In this document: in pieces, positions 17,895-25,841 of the stretch
Layout: each line of letters opens with the position of its first letter
Position numbering within the stretch: position 1 is the first letter of the stretch
NCBI GenBank assembly: GCA_014075215.1
Contig: CP046177.1
Span: forward strand, 434,001-498,000
Length of the DNA: 64,000 bases
Direction of reading: 5' to 3'
DNA from: Flavobacteriaceae bacterium
GTDB lineage: Bacteria; Bacteroidota; Bacteroidia; Flavobacteriales; Flavobacteriaceae
Program-made: the position numbers and the translations under genes
Notes under the pieces: generated by a model
Seen by the model: only the letters and a program-made list of their open reading frames with translations
What the model was told of the DNA's origin: nothing
The model's database searches: none

Positions 17895-19653
17895 GTAATT
17901 TTTTTGCAATTGCTTGAGGGTCTAATCCTAAAATTTTTTGTAATTCATAAATGGTTCCGTGTGCTACAAATACATCCGGAATGCCTAAGATATCTATAGA
18001 AGCATCGTATTTATGTTGTGAAGCAAATGCTAAAACGGAGGAACCAAACCCTCCTTTCATAACCCCGTCTTCAATGGTTATAAGTATCTCGAACTTTTTA
18101 AAGATATCATGTAACAAAGCCTCGTCCAGTGGCTTGATAAAGCGTAAATCATAATGAGCAATATCAATATTCGAATCGAGTAAATCAAAAGCCTGTGTTA
18201 TATTTTTTGAAATGGTTCCTACTGACAGCACAGCTGCTTTTCTACCTTCTTTTAAACAAACTCCTGTTCCTGTTTTAATTTTTTTAAATGGTTGCCTCCA
18301 ATTTTTAATATCTCCTTTTCCTCTGGGATAGCGAATTGCAATCGGATGATCTATCCCTAATTGTGACGTATATAAGATATTTCGAAATTCAATTTCATTT
18401 CTTGGTGCACAAATGATCAGGTTTGGAATGCAATTTAAATAGGCAATATCAAAAACGCCATGGTGTGTAGCCCCGTCTCTACCTACTAAACCGGCCCTGT
18501 CTATGCAAAAAATTACCGGTAAATTTTGTAAAGCAACATCGTGGATAACTTGGTCATATGCTCTTTGCAAAAATGTGGAGTAAATGACACAAAAAGGAAC
18601 CATTTTCCGGGTAGCAAATCCTGCTGCCAATGTTACGGCGTGTTGTTCGGCAATCCCCACATCAAAAGTTCTCTCGGGGAATTTCCGCATCATCAGGTTT
18701 AAAGAGCTGCCTGTTAGCATAGCAGGGGTAATGGCTATGATTTTTTCGTTTTCTTTGGCTAATTCAACTAGGGTTTTTCCAAAAACATCTTGATATTTTG
18801 TAAAATGATCTTCTTTTGATTCTACTACTATTTCACCTGAAATTTTATCAAACTTTCCGGGGGAATGATATTGAATCTGGTTTTCTTCGGCTTTTTGTAA
18901 GCCCTTTCCTTTTGTAGTAACAACATGTAGGAACCGGAGCCCTTTTATCTTTTTTAATCGTTTTAGTTCGGCACCCAGTTTATCCATATTATGCCCGTCA
19001 ACGGGACCAGCATAACCAAAGTTTAATGCACTTATAGGATTATTTTTAGCAACAGTTTTATCTGTCTTAATTTTTGCCAGATATTCTTTTAAAGCACCTA
19101 CCGAAGGGTCTATTCCTATAGCATTATCATTTAAAACAATTAGCAAATTAGCATTAGAAACACCGGCATGGTTTAGAGCTTCAAAAGCCATTCCGCTTGC
19201 AATGGAAGCATCTCCGATAACTACGATATGCTGTTTTTCCGTTTCACCTTTTAAGCTGGAAGCTACGGCCATTCCTAAAGCTGCGGAAATAGAGGTAGAA
19301 GAATGGCCGGTGCCAAAAACATCAAATTCACTTTCGCTCCGTTTTGGAAAACCTGAAATGCCATGCAATTGGCGATTGGTGTGAAAACTATTTTTTCTGC
19401 CTGTTAAAATTTTGTGCCCGTAAGCCTGGTGGCCTACATCCCAGACCAATAGGTCATCAGGGGTATTAAAAAAGTAATGCAATGCTATTGTGATCTCCAC
19501 GACTCCTAAACTTGCACCTAAATGCCCTTCTTTAGTAGCAATCACATCAATAATAAATCTACGTAACTCCCTGGCTAATTGAGGTAATAGGTCTGTTTTT
19601 AATTTTCTTAAGTCAGACGGATATGTTATGGTATCTAACAAGCTTTTTGACAT
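17875..19653 (-). CDS. dxs: 1-deoxy-D-xylulose-5-phosphate synthase
   Basis: A 592-residue thiamine-diphosphate enzyme. Visible motifs: GHLGASLGVVE near the N-terminus, the TPP motif VVIGDASIASGMAFEALNHAG ending in NDN, then DVGIAEQHAVTLAAG and CIDRAGLVGRDGATHHG in the pyrimidine-binding half, and a C-terminal transketolase domain. It condenses pyruvate and glyceraldehyde 3-phosphate, the first step of the MEP isoprenoid pathway. Slightly shorter than the E. coli enzyme, as usual in flavobacteria. It is divergent from the tadA-like gene. Confidence 0.95.
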   Translation of the reverse strand: MSKSLLDTITYPSDLRKLKTDLLPQLARELRRFIIDVIATKEGHLGASLGVVEITIALHYFFNTPDDLLVWDVGHQAYGHKILTGRKNSFHTNRQLHGISGFPKRSESEFDVFGTGHSSTSISAALGMAVASSLKGETEKQHIVVIGDASIASGMAFEALNHAGVSNANLLIVLNDNAIGIDPSVGALKEYLAKIKTDKTVAKNNPISALNFGYAGPVDGHNMDKLGAELKRLKKIKGLRFLHVVTTKGKGLQKAEENQIQYHSPGKFDKISGEIVVESKEDHFTKYQDVFGKTLVELAKENEKIIAITPAMLTGSSLNLMMRKFPERTFDVGIAEQHAVTLAAGFATRKMVPFCVIYSTFLQRAYDQVIHDVALQNLPVIFCIDRAGLVGRDGATHHGVFDIAYLNCIPNLIICAPRNEIEFRNILYTSQLGIDHPIAIRYPRGKGDIKNWRQPFKKIKTGTGVCLKEGRKAAVLSVGTISKNITQAFDLLDSNIDIAHYDLRFIKPLDEALLHDIFKKFEILITIEDGVMKGGFGSSVLAFASQHKYDASIDILGIPDVFVAHGTIYELQKILGLDPQAIAKKLQKIVSR

Positions 19654-19723
19654 ATTACAAAAATACGGTTTTACAACTCAAATCCTTTTTGTATTATTGA
19701 TGAAGTGAGTTTCATAATTAAAA

Positions 19724-20176
19724 ATGATGTTAATTCCTTTTGATGATACATATTTTATGAAAAAAGCTTTGCAGGAAGCACAATATGCTTTTGATAAGGG
19801 AGAAGTTCCTATAGGTGCGGTTGTTGTTTTAAAAGATCAAATTATTGCAAGAGGACATAACCTCACGGAAACATTAAACGATGTTACGGCTCATGCGGAA
19901 ATGCAAGTATTTACTGCTGCGGCAGATTTTCTAGGGGGTAAGTATTTAAGAGAATGTACTTTATATGTAACTTTGGAGCCTTGCCAAATGTGTGCCGGTG
20001 CCAGTTATTGGGCACAATTAGGTAAAATTGTGTACGGAACTTCAGAGCCGGAAAGAGGCTTTTCTCGTCTGAATACAAAACTGCATCCGAAAACAAAAGT
20101 AGTAAACGGCGTATTGGAAGATGAATGCAGCTTAATTTTAAGACGGTTTTTTATTGAAAAAAGAAACTTAAACTAA
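19724..20176 (+). CDS. tadA: Nucleoside deaminase (tRNA adenosine deaminase type)
   Basis: A 150-residue CDA-fold deaminase. It has the zinc-site motifs TAHAEMQVF (His and catalytic Glu) and LEPCQMCAGA (two Cys), preceded by GEVPIGAVVVLKDQIIARGHN, as in TadA, which converts A34 to inosine in tRNA-Arg. The C-terminal SRLNTKLHPKTKVVNGVLEDECSLILRRFF matches the TadA tail. A guanine deaminase relative cannot be excluded, but TadA fits best. It is divergent from dxs; the promoters must be within ~70 nt. Confidence 0.88.
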   Translation: MMLIPFDDTYFMKKALQEAQYAFDKGEVPIGAVVVLKDQIIARGHNLTETLNDVTAHAEMQVFTAAADFLGGKYLRECTLYVTLEPCQMCAGASYWAQLGKIVYGTSEPERGFSRLNTKLHPKTKVVNGVLEDECSLILRRFFIEKRNLN

Positions 20177-20221
20177 AAATAATATAAAGTTGGAAAATAT
20201 AAAAGTTTAAAGTTAGAAAGC

Positions 20222-20272
20222 CCCAAGTTTTTCATAATGACTTAAAATACAAAAAGTCTAAACGAGTTCAAT
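20222..20272. repeat. Palindromic repeat P4 (degenerate)
   Basis: A weak, degenerate member of the GAACTCGTTTAAACTTTTT family: CCCAAGTTTTTCATAATGAC... followed by AAAAAGTCTAAACGAGTTCA. It fills much of the gap between tadA and IS copy C. Confidence 0.5.
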
Positions 20273-20366
20273 AAGAAAGAAGCATTATTTTTAGAGAAAT
20301 TAAAAGTTAAATTTTATAAATACCTACCTGAAAAGGGTGAGTTTTAAATTTCATTGTTAAAGGGGA

Positions 20367-20397
20367 TTGATTTACGTTAAAAATTATCTCACCTTTG
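20367..20397 (+). promoter_or_regulatory. Orphan Bacteroidota-type promoter pointing into IS copy C
   Basis: TTG (20367-20369), a 20-nt spacer, then CACCTTTG (20390-20397), one mismatch from the TAnnTTTG -7 element. The expected start site lies only a few bases before the IS left end at 20411, so transcription would run into orfA of copy C. The original gene of this promoter is not adjacent now. Confidence 0.5.
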
Positions 20398-20426
20398 TAG
20401 TGTAATCGTGTGACCCGTCCTGAAAT

Positions 20427-20822
20427 ATGTATACAAAAAACAACAAGTATATGTATAAAAATGATGGATATGTAAGACGTTATAGTGAGAGTTTTAAACT
20501 CAAAGTATTAGCAGAACTTACCAAAGGAAACCATTCCAAAAGACAAATTGCCTTAACTTACGGCATACAATCTAGTACGATAAACGTATGGATTAAAAAA
20601 TATGACCGTAAAGATTTAATGAACACCCGTGTAACCGTGCAAACAGACGACGAATTATCCCGTATTAAAGCCCTTCAAAAAGAGCTAAAACAACTCAAAG
20701 ATCTTCTTATTAAAAAGGATCTAGATAAACTTGTGAATGATAGTTATCTTGAAGTAGCTGCTGAAAATCTTGGCTATAAAAATGTTGAAGAATTAAAAAA
20801 AAACTTAAACATAAAGCCTTAA
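20427..20822 (+). CDS. IS3-family transposase OrfA, copy C
   Basis: 131 residues, identical to OrfA of the other copies; helix-turn-helix plus coiled coil, with the same nine-A run before the end. Confidence 0.95.
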   Translation: MYTKNNKYMYKNDGYVRRYSESFKLKVLAELTKGNHSKRQIALTYGIQSSTINVWIKKYDRKDLMNTRVTVQTDDELSRIKALQKELKQLKDLLIKKDLDKLVNDSYLEVAAENLGYKNVEELKKNLNIKP

Positions 20823-21679
20823 TGAAAATAGCACCGATTAATAGAAAAAAAAGAAGGTACGCCATCGCTACTATTTGTAATGCTTTCGAGTTAAAAAGAG
20901 ATGCTTATTACAAATATCAAAAAAGGTTTGTTCTTAAAAAACAAATAGAACAAAATGTAATAATGCTTGTTAAAAAAAGCAGGAAAACATTACCCAGAGA
21001 AGGTACTAGAAAGCTAATGAAATCCTTACATAATGATTTTAGGAAACAGAATATAAATATAGGTAGAGACCAGTTATTTAGAATCTTAAAAGAAAATAAT
21101 TTGTTAATTAGAAGGAAAAAATATTCTTCTAAAACAACCAACTCTTACCATCGTTTTTATAAATATAAAAATATCATAAAAGACCTGATCATTAATAGAC
21201 CTAACCAAGTTTGGGCTTCGGATATTACCTATATAAGAACTATAAATGGATTTTGTTATTTAGCACTTATTACTGATATGTATTCAAGAAAAATAGTAGG
21301 CTATGATATTAGTGATAGTTTAGAACTTAAAGGCTGTGTTAGAGCTTTAAATAAAGCTATTTATCAAACTAAAAATACCGAAGAAATCATACATCATTCT
21401 GATAGAGGAATACAATATTGTAGCAATGTTTATACTCAAATTTTGAAAAGAAAAAAGATACAAATCAGTATGACCCAAGAAAATCATTGCTACGAAAACG
21501 CAATGGCCGAAAGAGTTAACGGAATTTTAAAAGATGAATTCTTCCTCGACCAAACATTTACAAATATCAATCACGCCAAAAAAGCAACAAAAAATGCAAT
21601 CAAATTATATAATAATAAAAGATTACATTTATCTTTAGATTATAAAACACCTAATTACGTGCACAAAAATGTAGCATAA
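20822..21679 (+). CDS. IS3-family transposase OrfB, copy C (intact)
   Basis: 285 residues, same as OrfB of copy B, with GAA at codon 60 and all three DDE residues. Copies B and C are the only two that can make full-length OrfB in this window. Confidence 0.95.
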   Translation: MKIAPINRKKRRYAIATICNAFELKRDAYYKYQKRFVLKKQIEQNVIMLVKKSRKTLPREGTRKLMKSLHNDFRKQNINIGRDQLFRILKENNLLIRRKKYSSKTTNSYHRFYKYKNIIKDLIINRPNQVWASDITYIRTINGFCYLALITDMYSRKIVGYDISDSLELKGCVRALNKAIYQTKNTEEIIHHSDRGIQYCSNVYTQILKRKKIQISMTQENHCYENAMAERVNGILKDEFFLDQTFTNINHAKKATKNAIKLYNNKRLHLSLDYKTPNYVHKNVA

Positions 21680-21901
21680 ATTTTAATAATTAACTGTAGC
21701 CCTATTTTAGGACGAGACATAAAACAAACATAGCGGTCAAAAACGGACTGACCATCCAAAATCGAAAATGTGAAAGTTGAAACCGAAATAAAAGAAAAAG
21801 TAAACCGAGTTACGAAAATCGAAAGAGTAGAAAAAGAAAATTTTATTAACTTGGAAAAATCTAAATGAGTGAAAAAGATTTTTTCCCCTAAATTAAGTAT
21901 T

Positions 21902-22603
21902 ATGAATATTTTAAAAATTTTTAGAAAACCTTATCTAGCATTATTGTTAGCTGGATTAGTACTGTTTTTTTCTTGTGAGCAATATGAATTAAATAAGCCG
22001 AGAAGTTTCAATTATGCTTTGTATAAAGCTTTTAAGGAGCGAAACATTGAGTTAATAAATATTGATTTCAAAAACTCTGATAATGATAAATCATTACAAT
22101 TTGGGCAAGGTTTATTAGCAACTTTAAACAATGAATATGGATCTAATTTAGCTATTCCAGACCACATTTTAACAGCCTTATTTACTAAGACAGATATTAA
22201 AGATATTAAATCTTTTGTGGTAAATGAAGGTTTGTTATCGAACCAAGATGTAGAAGATCTAAGAAGTTTTGCTGATAAAACTGAGACTGATAACTTCCAA
22301 ATAGCAATAGATGAATTTGAACAAGACATTATATCAAGAAACCTGTCCGATGTTGAGTTTGAGAAGTTCAATAAAATTGCAAGTTCATTGAAAATTACGA
22401 ACGAAGAAAACTCAGAAATTTTCGATAATAATCAATTTCAAGCTAGAGGACCATGGAGTTGTCTTCTTGCTTATTTAATTTGGGTTGCAGCCCTTATTGG
22501 ATTTGTAGCTGGTTGCGCCACAGTATTTTTATGTGCAATAGCTCTTATTGGTTTGGCTTCGGCTAGCTATAATGTAATAACTGAATGTGCCGGATACATG
22601 TAA
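21902..22603 (+). CDS. Putative lipoprotein with hydrophobic Cys-containing C-terminus
   Basis: A ~233-residue protein of unknown family. From the ATG at 21902 it has the lipoprotein signal YLALLLAGLVLFFSC (Cys ~25); a GTG start 11 codons upstream is open, but the ATG puts the signal at the N-terminus. The middle (~30-180) is acidic and helical. After FQARGPWSCLL comes a 50-residue hydrophobic tail with Ala/Gly and four Cys (LIWVAALIGFVAGC, TVFLCAIALIG, VITECAGYM). The layout resembles the lipoprotein at 24684 and the tail resembles hydrophobic bacteriocins, but there is no clear family match. It follows IS copy C and precedes a four-helix membrane protein, making one cassette with it. Confidence 0.7.
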   Translation: MNILKIFRKPYLALLLAGLVLFFSCEQYELNKPRSFNYALYKAFKERNIELINIDFKNSDNDKSLQFGQGLLATLNNEYGSNLAIPDHILTALFTKTDIKDIKSFVVNEGLLSNQDVEDLRSFADKTETDNFQIAIDEFEQDIISRNLSDVEFEKFNKIASSLKITNEENSEIFDNNQFQARGPWSCLLAYLIWVAALIGFVAGCATVFLCAIALIGLASASYNVITECAGYM

Positions 22604-22620
22604 TAAATAATATTCATATC

Positions 22621-23046
22621 ATGATTAAATTACCTAAATATATAATTCAAGCCCTGTTTTTTTTGTGTTTATTGATAGCTTTAATATATGTCTATTTTAT
22701 TTATAGTCACAATAAAGAACTGAACTTTTTCAAATATTCAAACTCTTTCTTTTTATCCATTTTAATTGGAAGTCTTTTTTTATCACTTTATCAAAAAGAA
22801 TCAGTAAAAAAAGGACAGCTAAACATTATGAAATTCCCCTTTTTAACAGCAATTATTATGATAATTGAAATTTTAGTATTCTCTATCTTTATTAGAAAAT
22901 TAATAATTTCTGAGATTCAAAATAAAGAAGTGCTTTATTGGCAAATATCTGCACCTATTTTAGCAATACTATCATTAATAGTTTTCATAAAAATACATAT
23001 TAAAAACATCAAGACCAGAAGGAAAGGTGAAAGTAACGTGGCATAA
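22621..23046 (+). CDS. Small four-helix membrane protein
   Basis: A ~141-residue protein from the ATG at 22621 (an upstream in-frame start at 22585 overlaps the previous gene). It has four hydrophobic segments (~8-30, ~42-58, ~75-95, ~110-130), Lys-rich loops and a basic tail. No known family recognised. Because it follows a lipoprotein with a bacteriocin-like tail, an immunity-type role is conceivable (inference only). The last codons and stop (GTG GCA TAA) lie inside fold-back repeat R2. Confidence 0.65.
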   Translation: MIKLPKYIIQALFFLCLLIALIYVYFIYSHNKELNFFKYSNSFFLSILIGSLFLSLYQKESVKKGQLNIMKFPFLTAIIMIIEILVFSIFIRKLIISEIQNKEVLYWQISAPILAILSLIVFIKIHIKNIKTRRKGESNVA

Positions 23047-23178
23047 CACGGTATAAAAAATAGCGGTTTAAGTACAGTACATCATTTAAAATTGATTCCG
23101 TAAATTGAAACTCCGTACAAAACTGAAAAGTTAGCACTTTTAAGCCCGCTACTTTTCGTATACAAAACCGTTAGCCAC
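23038..23178. repeat. Fold-back repeat R2 (GTGGC family, complete)
   Basis: A 141-bp element whose ends are complementary: it begins GTGGCATAACACGGTATA and ends TATACAAAACCGTTAGCCAC, with AATAGCGG and CCGCTACTTTT further in. The right ~70 bp match repeat R1 next to IS copy A. The left ~30 bp match R3 (25718). IS copy D starts six bases after it. Confidence 0.85.
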
Positions 23179-23199
23179 ATTAATGACCCGTCCTGAAAT

Positions 23200-23595
23200 A
23201 TGTATACAAAAAACAACAAGTATATGTATAAAAATGATGGATATGTAAGACGTTATAGTGAGAGTTTTAAACTCAAAGTATTAGCAGAACTTACCAAAGG
23301 AAACCATTCCAAAAGACAAATTGCCTTAACTTACGGCATACAATCTAGTACGATAAACGTATGGATTAAAAAATATGACCGTAAAGATTTAATGAACACC
23401 CGTGTAACCGTGCAAACAGACGACGAATTATCCCGTATTAAAGCCCTTCAAAAAGAGCTAAAACAACTCAAAGATCTTCTTATTAAAAAGGATCTAGATA
23501 AACTTGTGAATGATAGTTATCTTGAAGTAGCTGCTGAAAATCTTGGCTATAAAAATGTTGAAGAATTAAAAAAAAACTTAAACATAAAGCCTTAA
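23200..23595 (+). CDS. IS3-family transposase OrfA, copy D
   Basis: 131 residues, identical to the other OrfA copies. It could still act in trans with OrfB made by copy B or C. Confidence 0.94.
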   Translation: MYTKNNKYMYKNDGYVRRYSESFKLKVLAELTKGNHSKRQIALTYGIQSSTINVWIKKYDRKDLMNTRVTVQTDDELSRIKALQKELKQLKDLLIKKDLDKLVNDSYLEVAAENLGYKNVEELKKNLNIKP

Positions 23596-24452
23596 TGAAA
23601 ATAGCACCGATTAATAGAAAAAAAAGAAGGTACGCCATCGCTACTATTTGTAATGCTTTCGAGTTAAAAAGAGATGCTTATTACAAATATCAAAAAAGGT
23701 TTGTTCTTAAAAAACAAATAGAACAAAATGTAATAATGCTTGTTAAAAAAAGCAGGAAAACATTACCCAGATAAGGTACTAGAAAGCTAATGAAATCCTT
23801 ACATAATGATTTTAGGAAACAGAATATAAATATAGGTAGAGACCAGTTATTTAGAATCTTAAAAGAAAATAATTTGTTAATTAGAAGGAAAAAATATTCT
23901 TCTAAAACAACCAACTCTTACCATCGTTTTTATAAATATAAAAATATCATAAAAGACCTGATCATTAATAGACCTAACCAAGTTTGGGCTTCGGATATTA
24001 CCTATATAAGAACTATAAATGGATTTTGTTATTTAGCACTTATTACTGATATGTATTCAAGAAAAATAGTAGGCTATGATATTAGTGATAGTTTAGAACT
24101 TAAAGGCTGTGTTAGAGCTTTAAATAAAGCTATTTATCAAACTAAAAATACCGAAGAAATCATACATCATTCTGATAGAGGAATACAATATTGTAGCAAT
24201 GTTTATACTCAAATTTTGAAAAGAAAAAAGATACAAATCAGTATGACCCAAGAAAATCATTGCTACGAAAACGCAATGGCCGAAAGAGTTAACGGAATTT
24301 TAAAAGATGAATTCTTCCTCGACCAAACATTTACAAATATCAATCACGCCAAAAAAGCAACAAAAAATGCAATCAAATTATATAATAATAAAAGATTACA
24401 TTTATCTTTAGATTATAAAACACCTAATTACGTGCACAAAAATGTAGCATAA
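23595..24452 (+). pseudogene. IS3-family transposase OrfB, copy D (nonsense mutation)
   Basis: Same as OrfB of copies B and C except TAA at codon 60 (23772-23774) in place of GAA. The identical mutation in copy A shows that A and D share a recent common ancestor or were converted by each other. Confidence 0.9.
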
Positions 24453-24649
24453 ATTTTAATAATTAACTGTAGCCCTATTTTAGGACGAGACATAAAACAA
24501 ACATAACGGTAAAAAAACAGGTTGACCACCTACCTTAAAATTAAGTGAGTGGAATATGTGAAATCGGAAAAACCACTTGATAAAAATAGAGTAAACCGAT
24601 TGAATGTCGAATAATTCAAATTTTGTATAACCAGAAAAATTTAAAATAA

Positions 24650-24700
24650 ATGAAAAAGATTTTTCCTCTAAAACTAAATAAAGATGAAACATTTATCTAA
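24650..24700 (+). CDS. Possible 16-residue leader peptide upstream of lipoprotein
   Basis: A short frame, MKKIFPLKLNKDETFI, that overlaps the first codons of the lipoprotein gene in another frame. The homologous stretch in the other cassette (21869 onward, VKKIFSPKLSIMN...) is in frame with its lipoprotein. Both are preceded by a similar AT-rich sequence. It could couple translation or be a chance remnant of an earlier N-terminus. No direct evidence that it is made. Confidence 0.3.
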   Translation: MKKIFPLKLNKDETFI

Positions 24701-25523
24701 AATAGCATTTGCTATCATTTTAAGTTTAACACTCTTTGCTTGTAGTGAAGAAAATAGTTCTATACGGAAAAATGACTCTGAATTATTATCTTTAAATGAG
24801 TTTAAAAAGTTAGCTCAAGACCATAACAAAGCAATGGATTATGTTCTAAATGGATTAAAGAATAATGATGTATCATTTAATAAAAATAAAGCTAATATAG
24901 ATGATTTAATAAATTCAGAACTAAATTCATTTTACTCTATCACATATAAAACAGGTAAAGAGATAGCAGTAGAATATTCAGAAAAGGAGGTAGAGAGATT
25001 TTTTTATGACAAAAGAATGACAGAAAGGAGTAGTTCTAATTCTGTGCCTCCTATTCAAGCCGTAATTGAAGAGTATTCAGATAATTTATCAGATGAAGTT
25101 ATTGAATTATTAAATGAAGTTGAAATTTCTCTGAACAATGCTCCCAATGATTTTGGTGCTACAATCAATCAACTAAATTTGATTGAAGAGACTGCTCAAA
25201 ATGAATTATCTGAAATAGATGCTCAAATAATTCTGGCTAGTGCTGAAATAGGAAAAGCCTCTTTAGAGTATTGGAGAGATAATATTGATGATTGGCAACA
25301 GGTCTTATCAAGTGAAAGTAACCGTTCAGGACGAGGTTGGTTTAGTTGGAGTGATGTGGCAGGTGCAGATGTTGCTGGAGCGGTTGGAGGTGCTGTTGGT
25401 GCAGCAATAGTAAATGTTGTTCCTGGAGCAGGTCAAGTAGGATATGCTGGGGCTATTATTGGTGGAGCTGCTGGAGGAAGTGCAGCATCTGCAGTTTCTC
25501 AGATATGGGATCATTTCTTTTAA
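24684..25523 (+). CDS. Putative lipoprotein with Gly-zipper, bacteriocin-like C-terminus
   Basis: A 279-residue protein of unknown family. N-terminal lipoprotein signal IAFAIILSLTLFAC (Cys ~20); a long, acidic helical region (~30-215); then RGWFSWSDVAG and a ~55-residue Gly/Ala-rich hydrophobic tail (AGAVGGAVGAAIVNVVPGAG, GGAAGGSAASAVSQIW) ending in DHFF. Tails with GxxxG spacing such as this are seen in class II bacteriocins and microcin V-like peptides, but also in glycine-zipper envelope proteins. The plan matches the lipoprotein at 21902. A 58-residue two-helix protein follows 12 nt later. Confidence 0.7.
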   Translation: MKHLSKIAFAIILSLTLFACSEENSSIRKNDSELLSLNEFKKLAQDHNKAMDYVLNGLKNNDVSFNKNKANIDDLINSELNSFYSITYKTGKEIAVEYSEKEVERFFYDKRMTERSSSNSVPPIQAVIEEYSDNLSDEVIELLNEVEISLNNAPNDFGATINQLNLIEETAQNELSEIDAQIILASAEIGKASLEYWRDNIDDWQQVLSSESNRSGRGWFSWSDVAGADVAGAVGGAVGAAIVNVVPGAGQVGYAGAIIGGAAGGSAASAVSQIWDHFF

Positions 25524-25535
25524 AATTGTAGTATT

Positions 25536-25712
25536 ATGACAAAAGCTGGATATTTTATTTTTTTCATAACATTTATTGTTATTTATACAATTTTAACAAT
25601 CTTTATCTTTGAAAAAGAAATAAGTATACTTATATTACATTCCACATTGAGTTCAATATTCTCCATTTTGATAATTTATTTATATCAAAAATTTAAAATG
25701 AAAAAAGAATAA
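25536..25712 (+). CDS. 58-residue two-helix membrane protein
   Basis: A small ORF starting 12 nt after the lipoprotein stop: MTKAGYFIFFITFIVIYTIL, then a Phe-Glu-Lys-Glu loop, then a second hydrophobic segment (HSTLSSIFSILIIYLY) and a basic tail KFKMKKE. It occupies the same position as the four-helix protein of the preceding cassette. Possible small immunity or accessory membrane protein (inference). No family recognised. Repeat R3 begins six bases after its stop. Confidence 0.6.
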   Translation: MTKAGYFIFFITFIVIYTILTIFIFEKEISILILHSTLSSIFSILIIYLYQKFKMKKE

Positions 25713-25717
25713 TAAAC

Positions 25718-25841
25718 GTGGCATAACACGGTATATAAAAAATAGCGGTTAAGTACGGATTTCAAAGGTTTGTACTTTTCTGCTGTATTTACCTTAGATT
25801 GAAAAATAATAATTTTTTTTATTTTGCTACTTTTTATATAC
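25718..25841. repeat. Fold-back repeat R3 (GTGGC family, 3' end lost)
   Basis: Begins GTGGCATAACACGGTATATA, nearly the same as R2, and continues with AATAGCGGTTAAGTACGG. The right arm is recognisable up to TTGCTACTTTTTATATACG, but the expected AAACCGTTAGCCAC end is missing and replaced by the remnant of a chitinase/lysozyme gene. Confidence 0.7.

Larger units (their letters stand above)
20411..21719 (+). mobile_element. IS3-family insertion sequence, copy C (1309 bp, intact)
   Basis: Same ends and length as copy B. The flanking triplets differ (GTG left, TAA right). The right flank (TAAAACAAACATAGCGGT) is homologous to the right flank of copy D. So this copy lost its own target duplication, probably by recombination with copy A. 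orfB is open at codon 60. Confidence 0.95.
23184..24492 (+). mobile_element. IS3-family insertion sequence, copy D (1309 bp, orfB broken)
   Basis: Same ends and length as the other copies. TAA flanks both ends (23181-23183 and 24493-24495), a 3-bp target duplication, so this copy sits in its original insertion site, between the tail of repeat R2 and AAACAAACATAACGG. orfB has TAA at codon 60. Confidence 0.96.

Noticed and set aside
20411..24492. Copies C and D as ends of a composite transposon
   Set aside because: There is no shared outer target duplication; D has its own perfect TAA duplication, and C's left flank is explained better by recombination with A.
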